In this document: positions 6,033 to 8,767 of the stretch, piece after piece
Layout of the letters: each line of letters begins with the position of its first letter
How positions within the stretch are numbered: the stretch's first letter is position 1
Origin: Bacillota bacterium
GTDB taxonomy: Bacteria; Bacillota; Bacilli; Paenibacillales; Paenibacillaceae
Assembly (NCBI GenBank): GCA_023418755.1
Contig: JAEZZE010000287.1
Location: 1 to 8,767 of the forward strand
DNA length: 8,767 bases
Direction: 5' to 3'
The notes under the pieces: model-generated
The model's database searches: none
What the model was told of the DNA's origin: nothing
Seen by the model: the letters and a program-made list of their open reading frames with translations, nothing else
Position numbers and translations under genes: made by a program

Positions 6033-6827
6033 TTACCACTTTATATCTTCAAAAACCCGGAAGAGCACTTCACCGGCGAATTGGCCGCTGATGGAATAGT
6101 GAATACCGTTTCGAATGGTTTCCAAAGTGCCGTTCTTATTTTCTTCTATTGTGAGAACCGCGGGACCTTCGCCGAGCCGCAGGCTTTGAACAGACGCGGC
6201 CCCGGAGGAGTTTTTACCGCCAAGCACTGTATTAGAGTCGACTTTTTGCATGACAACCGTCATTTTTTCTCCCTGATCGGAGGCAAATATGAAGATCCCG
6301 TAATCCGCCTTGTCCTTACCGTCATAAAAGTACAGAAGAGCTTTGTCAAACGAGAAACCTTCCGGAAGATACCCGAATGCCGGAGCGCGGAAGGATAGCA
6401 GATCGCCTGCTTGAGTCTCCGTGACGGTTGCCGCGATAGTCGAATCGTTAAGGCGATCGAACGACAGTCCTTCCAAATGAGCCGGGGGAGGCGAAGTTTT
6501 CGCTTTGGAGGAATCCGTCTCGTCGGGCCGACCGAAAATCAAGTTCATCATTCCCGACGGATACTCCTTGATCGTTGCGTAGATCGGCTCGATCGCCTTG
6601 ACGACGCGGTTGTTGCCGAAGAGGAGCGCGCCCAGAACAAGCGAAGCCGCGACGATCGCCAGCTTGGACAGCGCGGATCGCATGCTGCTTCTGCGGCGCC
6701 GGGCGTTGAGCCGTCGCTGCACCCGCTGCCAGGAAGCCCGGTGATCCACGGTCGGATTGTCCCCTCCCGGACTGTCGGCCGCATCGAACGCGGCGTCGAA
6801 CAACCGATCCAGTTGCGCCTTATTCAT
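6033..6827 (-). CDS. Membrane anti-sigma factor with DUF4367-like C-terminal domain
   Basis: This is a 264-residue protein likely to hold the ECF sigma factor encoded just upstream at the membrane. Residues 1-50 are cytoplasmic, with an acidic N-terminus (LDRLFDAAFDAAD) and a very basic patch (RVQRRLNARRRR). One transmembrane helix follows at about 54-71 (SKLAIVAASLVLGALLFG). The outside part has a linker (about 100-118) and a domain from about 145 to the end with FGYLPEGFSFD, YGIFIFASDQG, and a typical ending GIHYSISGQF...GEVLFRVFEDIKW. That pattern of PeGF near the start and IHYSISG near the end fits DUF4367-type domains of Bacilli anti-sigma factors. There is no cysteine, so the zinc anti-sigma (HxxxCxxC) motif is absent. 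Its ATG lies inside the end of the sigma gene (8-nt overlap, ATGAATAA), which indicates translational coupling. Confidence 0.8.
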   Translation of the reverse strand: MNKAQLDRLFDAAFDAADSPGGDNPTVDHRASWQRVQRRLNARRRRSSMRSALSKLAIVAASLVLGALLFGNNRVVKAIEPIYATIKEYPSGMMNLIFGRPDETDSSKAKTSPPPAHLEGLSFDRLNDSTIAATVTETQAGDLLSFRAPAFGYLPEGFSFDKALLYFYDGKDKADYGIFIFASDQGEKMTVVMQKVDSNTVLGGKNSSGAASVQSLRLGEGPAVLTIEENKNGTLETIRNGIHYSISGQFAGEVLFRVFEDIKW

Positions 6828-7395
6828 CCCGGCTCCCCCATTCCTTGAACAATTTGCGTTTTAGGTAGCTTCGGGCCCGGTGGAGCTTATGCTTAACCGC
6901 AACTTCCGTATCCTGAACCTCTAACGCGATTTCCTTGTAAGATAAGCCTTTCTTCCACTTCAGCTCGATCAGCGTCCGCTGCTCGGGCTTCATTCCCATC
7001 AGATGGCGGGAGATCTGCTCTTCGAGCGATTTCGCTTCGACCTCCTGCTCGACCGATCCGGCCGCCGCATGCGCGTACGGTCCCCCGTCCCAAGTCAGCT
7101 CGAGGCTGATATCGTTTTTCGATTTTTTTCTCTTGCGTATGTAATTAATCGTCAAGTTTTTGGCAACGACTTTAATCCAGGCCTTCATGTGCTCCTCGCT
7201 CTCGGCCGCCGGACATTTGGCAAGCGTCGTCATGAACGCCTCCTGAATGATATCCTCGGCAGAGGGGTGATCGTTGATCATATACATGATAGGCTTATAT
7301 AGAAAATGGTAAAATTCCCGGTAGATTTCTTCTTGCAGCGCTGCGCTCAGCGTATGGAAGCCCGACCCGAGCAGTAGGAGCAAATTTCGTTGCAT
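6820..7395 (-). CDS. ECF-type RNA polymerase sigma factor
   Basis: The product has 191 residues, the usual size for the family. Region 2 spans about 23-90: YREFYHFLYKPIMYMINDHPSAEDIIQEAF is the core-binding part (residues 25-54), followed by AWIKVVAKNLTINYIRKRKK for -10 recognition. Region 4 spans about 124-182: LMGMKPEQRTLIELKWKKG, then LSYKEIALEV and AVKHKLHRARSYLKRKL, the helix-turn-helix that reads the -35. The linker between them (residues 93-123) is Gly/Ala-rich and acidic. I chose ATG 7395, placed 8 nt after GGTGA. A GTG four codons earlier (7407) is possible. The gene overlaps the anti-sigma gene, the standard sigma/anti-sigma arrangement. No copy of the TGCAACC motif seen at 5057 was found in its own upstream region, so autoregulation is not evident from sequence. 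Confidence 0.85.
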   Translation of the reverse strand: MQRNLLLLLGSGFHTLSAALQEEIYREFYHFLYKPIMYMINDHPSAEDIIQEAFMTTLAKCPAAESEEHMKAWIKVVAKNLTINYIRKRKKSKNDISLELTWDGGPYAHAAAGSVEQEVEAKSLEEQISRHLMGMKPEQRTLIELKWKKGLSYKEIALEVQDTEVAVKHKLHRARSYLKRKLFKEWGSRDE

Positions 7396-7483
7396 ACGAA
7401 GCTTCACCCTATCCCAACGTCATATGAACATCGTCCAATCTTTTCCTTTCTTCAGTGTAGTCGAAATAGCGGGGCTAGAGAAG

Positions 7484-7496
7484 CTAATTTTATTAG
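7484..7496. promoter_or_regulatory. AT-rich palindrome between divergent genes
   Basis: CTAAT-TTT-ATTAG is a perfect 5-bp inverted repeat in an AT-rich patch of the 7396-7526 gap that separates the sigma factor gene from the TVP38-like gene. On the minus strand it contains TAAAAT, a possible -10 without a good -35. It may be part of a promoter or an operator. The rest of this gap showed nothing I can name. Confidence 0.2.
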
Positions 7497-7526
7497 GCGA
7501 ATCGGTCGGAAAGGGGATTATGCGGA

Positions 7527-8216
7527 TTGCGTCGGTCCTCATGGTGGAAAATAGCGGCTATTGCCGCGGTTGCGGGGGCGCTGCTCTGGTTCGATTTCAA
7601 GGTGCTTAAGGTCGATCCGGAGACGATCCGGGAGTGGGTGCTTTCTTTCGGGTGGATCGCTCCCGTGCTGTATATCGGCTTATACATTGCCCGCCCGTTC
7701 GTTCTGTTCCCGGCCTCGATCTTGTCGATGGCCGGCGGACTTGCCTTCGGAACGTGGCTGGGAATGCTGTATACGCTTGTCGGAGCGGTGACGGGGGCGG
7801 TTCTGTCCTTCCTGCTGGCGAGAAAAATCGGCAAAGGCTTCTTTAAGCGGAAGGGCGATCCAAGAATGGGGAAAATAGAGAGCTCGATGGCGAGGAAGGG
7901 ATTTACGATGGTGCTTCTCCTTCGAATCGCGCCGTTCGTGCCTTTCGATCTGGTCAGCTACTCGGCCGGAGCGGCCAGAGTAAGGCTGCGGGCATTTCTG
8001 CCCGCAACCGTCATCGGAACGCTTCCCGGTACGTTCGCGTACAACTTTCTCGGCTCAAGCCTAACGAGCGGCGGTTGGCGGCATTTTCTTGTCGCGGGGT
8101 GCATCTTCGCCGTCGCATTGTCGGTTCCGTTCCTGTTCCGGCGCCGCGTTCAGCGGGAGCTGGATGAAGAACGGGGCGATCAGAGCGGAATCGGAATGGC
8201 CCCGGTCGAAGAATAG
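7527..8216 (+). CDS. TVP38/TMEM64 (VTT-domain, DedA-like) membrane protein
   Basis: This is a 229-residue integral membrane protein. Hydrophobic segments lie at about 8-22, 42-58, 60-97 (a double span with FPASILSMAGGLAFGTWLG), 126-140 and 160-178, with a final helix at about 186-204 before a basic-acidic tail. The VTT signature is present: the G.AFGTWLGM.Y...GA..GA segment, then SFLLARKIGKG, then LLRIAPFVPFDLVSYSAG with the conserved Arg-x-x-PFvPfd, and TVIGTLPGTF. The family includes lipid scramblase/flippase-like proteins, but the substrate here cannot be told. The start is TTG 7527, 10 nt after AAAGGGG (7510-7516), and gives a short basic N-terminus (MRRSSWWK). ATG 7520 is out of frame. 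Its last 12 codons overlap the convergent gene on the other strand. Confidence 0.88.
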   Translation: MRRSSWWKIAAIAAVAGALLWFDFKVLKVDPETIREWVLSFGWIAPVLYIGLYIARPFVLFPASILSMAGGLAFGTWLGMLYTLVGAVTGAVLSFLLARKIGKGFFKRKGDPRMGKIESSMARKGFTMVLLLRIAPFVPFDLVSYSAGAARVRLRAFLPATVIGTLPGTFAYNFLGSSLTSGGWRHFLVAGCIFAVALSVPFLFRRRVQRELDEERGDQSGIGMAPVEE

Positions 8217-8767
8217 CGGAGCTCCAGTCCGACGGAGCTTCCGGGCTCCGCGGGGGCGTTAAGCATCGTCTGCGGCACGACCCGGCCGTTGTGGCGGAGC
8301 TGGACTTCGACCGTATCGGAGATCGGAATGCCCGCGACGTTGCGGATAAACCCGGCCGGACCGAAATCGATGAGTTCTGTCGAAGCTAGAGCCCGGCGAA
8401 TCGTGATTCCCGGATGAAACGGAACGTATTTCGTATAATTGGCCCTGGGGAACGCGGTTCCTCCGGTTATCCGCACGGTTACGAACGCCTGCGGCACGGG
8501 CTGCGGCTTTGGATCCGAAATCGGAACCAAGAACGGGGTCGGAACGGGAAGCGGAAACGGTCCCGGTTCGTGGAACGGAGGCCGGGGCGGGAAGGGTCCG
8601 GGAAAAAGCGGCGGAGGCGGGAGCAGTCCGGTGCCAGGCCCTGAGGGAAACAAACCGGGCCCACCGATACCTCCAGGTCCGCCAATGCTTCCGGGCCCAC
8701 CGATACCTCCAGGTCCACCGAAGCCCCCGGGTCCGCTAATACCTCCAGGTCCGCCGAAGCCCCCGGG
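8180..8767 (-). CDS. Collagen-like Gly/Pro-rich repeat protein, partial (5' end off the right edge)
   Basis: The minus-strand frame is open from base 8767 to the TGA at 8180, giving 195 residues and no true start in view. Visible residues 1-38 are PGG[FI]GG hexapeptides with Gly at nearly every third position, so collagen-like in spacing but Gly-Gly-Pro rich. Residues 39-93 form a Pro-rich linker (LLPPPPLFPGPFPPRPPF). Residues about 95-185 are a compact domain: FVTVRITGG, KYVPFHPGITIRRALAST, GFIRNVAGIPISD, VEVQLRHNGRVVP and PGSSVGLELRYS. Its order of strands, one helix (IRRALAS) and strands suggests a beta-grasp-like fold, by inspection only. Similar architectures occur in surface or spore-coat proteins, so a cell or spore surface role is a guess. 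The TTG at 8653 could be mistaken for a start but has no ribosome site and lies within the open frame. Confidence 0.75.
   Translation of the reverse strand, partial: PGGFGGPGGISGPGGFGGPGGIGGPGSIGGPGGIGGPGLFPSGPGTGLLPPPPLFPGPFPPRPPFHEPGPFPLPVPTPFLVPISDPKPQPVPQAFVTVRITGGTAFPRANYTKYVPFHPGITIRRALASTELIDFGPAGFIRNVAGIPISDTVEVQLRHNGRVVPQTMLNAPAEPGSSVGLELRYSSTGAIPIPL
8654..8767 (-). repeat. 18-bp / 36-bp tandem coding repeat (PGG[FI]GG)
   Basis: Six hexapeptide units plus PG are encoded by 18-bp units that alternate in a 36-bp higher-order period. The 24 bases at 8657-8680 recur exactly at 8693-8716. GAAGCCCCCGGG occurs at 8720-8731 and again at 8756-8767. Unit variants are PGGFGG, PGGISG, PGGIGG and PGSIGG. 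The array continues to the window edge. Confidence 0.9.

Noticed and set aside
7424..7609. 61-codon plus-strand frame before the TVP38-like gene
   Set aside because: No ribosome site at its start. It overlaps the first 27 codons of the TVP38-like gene in another frame and shows no family features.
8230..8252. GGAGC/GCTCC inverted repeats as a terminator for the TVP38-like gene
   Set aside because: No T-tract follows and the repeats lie inside the coding part of the convergent gene, so they may be chance GC-rich pairing.
1..8767. Mobile element, CRISPR array, phage or restriction/defence genes
   Set aside because: No transposase or integrase, terminal inverted repeats, spaced direct repeats or nuclease/helicase motifs were seen. 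The only repeats are in-frame coding repeats.

Overview
The window looks like chromosome from a fairly GC-rich Gram-positive spore-former of the Paenibacillaceae (Paenibacillus or Cohnella type). This is inferred from the GntR/LacI-hybrid arabinose repressor AraR, the GTACGTAC-type AraR operators, strong GGAGG-like ribosome sites with frequent TTG and GTG starts, and an ECF sigma factor paired with a DUF4367-like membrane anti-sigma factor. No mobile element, tRNA, rRNA or CRISPR array was seen.

Layout. Positions 1-781 (minus) hold the 5' part of a gene that runs off the left edge and is entering a tandem 28-residue acidic repeat. Positions 1009-1197 (minus) hold a 62-residue hypothetical protein. 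Positions 1267-4998 form a compact arabinose locus: araR with its own operator and promoter, then a second operator and promoter driving araD and araB, closed by two hairpins. AraR should repress both itself and araDB until L-arabinose is present. AraB phosphorylates L-ribulose and AraD epimerises L-ribulose 5-phosphate to D-xylulose 5-phosphate. The isomerase araA and a transporter are not beside them.

Positions 5029-6025 hold an A-rich promoter region and two translationally coupled genes: a small secreted protein and a single-domain SbsA-type Ig-like protein. A bidirectional terminator follows. Convergent to these on the minus strand (6033-7395) is an overlapping ECF sigma factor and membrane anti-sigma pair. 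The region ends with a TVP38/DedA-type membrane protein (7527-8216, plus). Its 3' end overlaps, tail to tail, a minus-strand gene running off the right edge. That gene encodes a Gly/Pro-rich collagen-like repeat, a proline-rich linker and a C-terminal domain of unknown function.

The arabinose part is well supported. The less ordinary material is the coupled secreted and Ig-like pair next to the sigma/anti-sigma switch, and the two edge genes with repeats, both of which are cut by the window.
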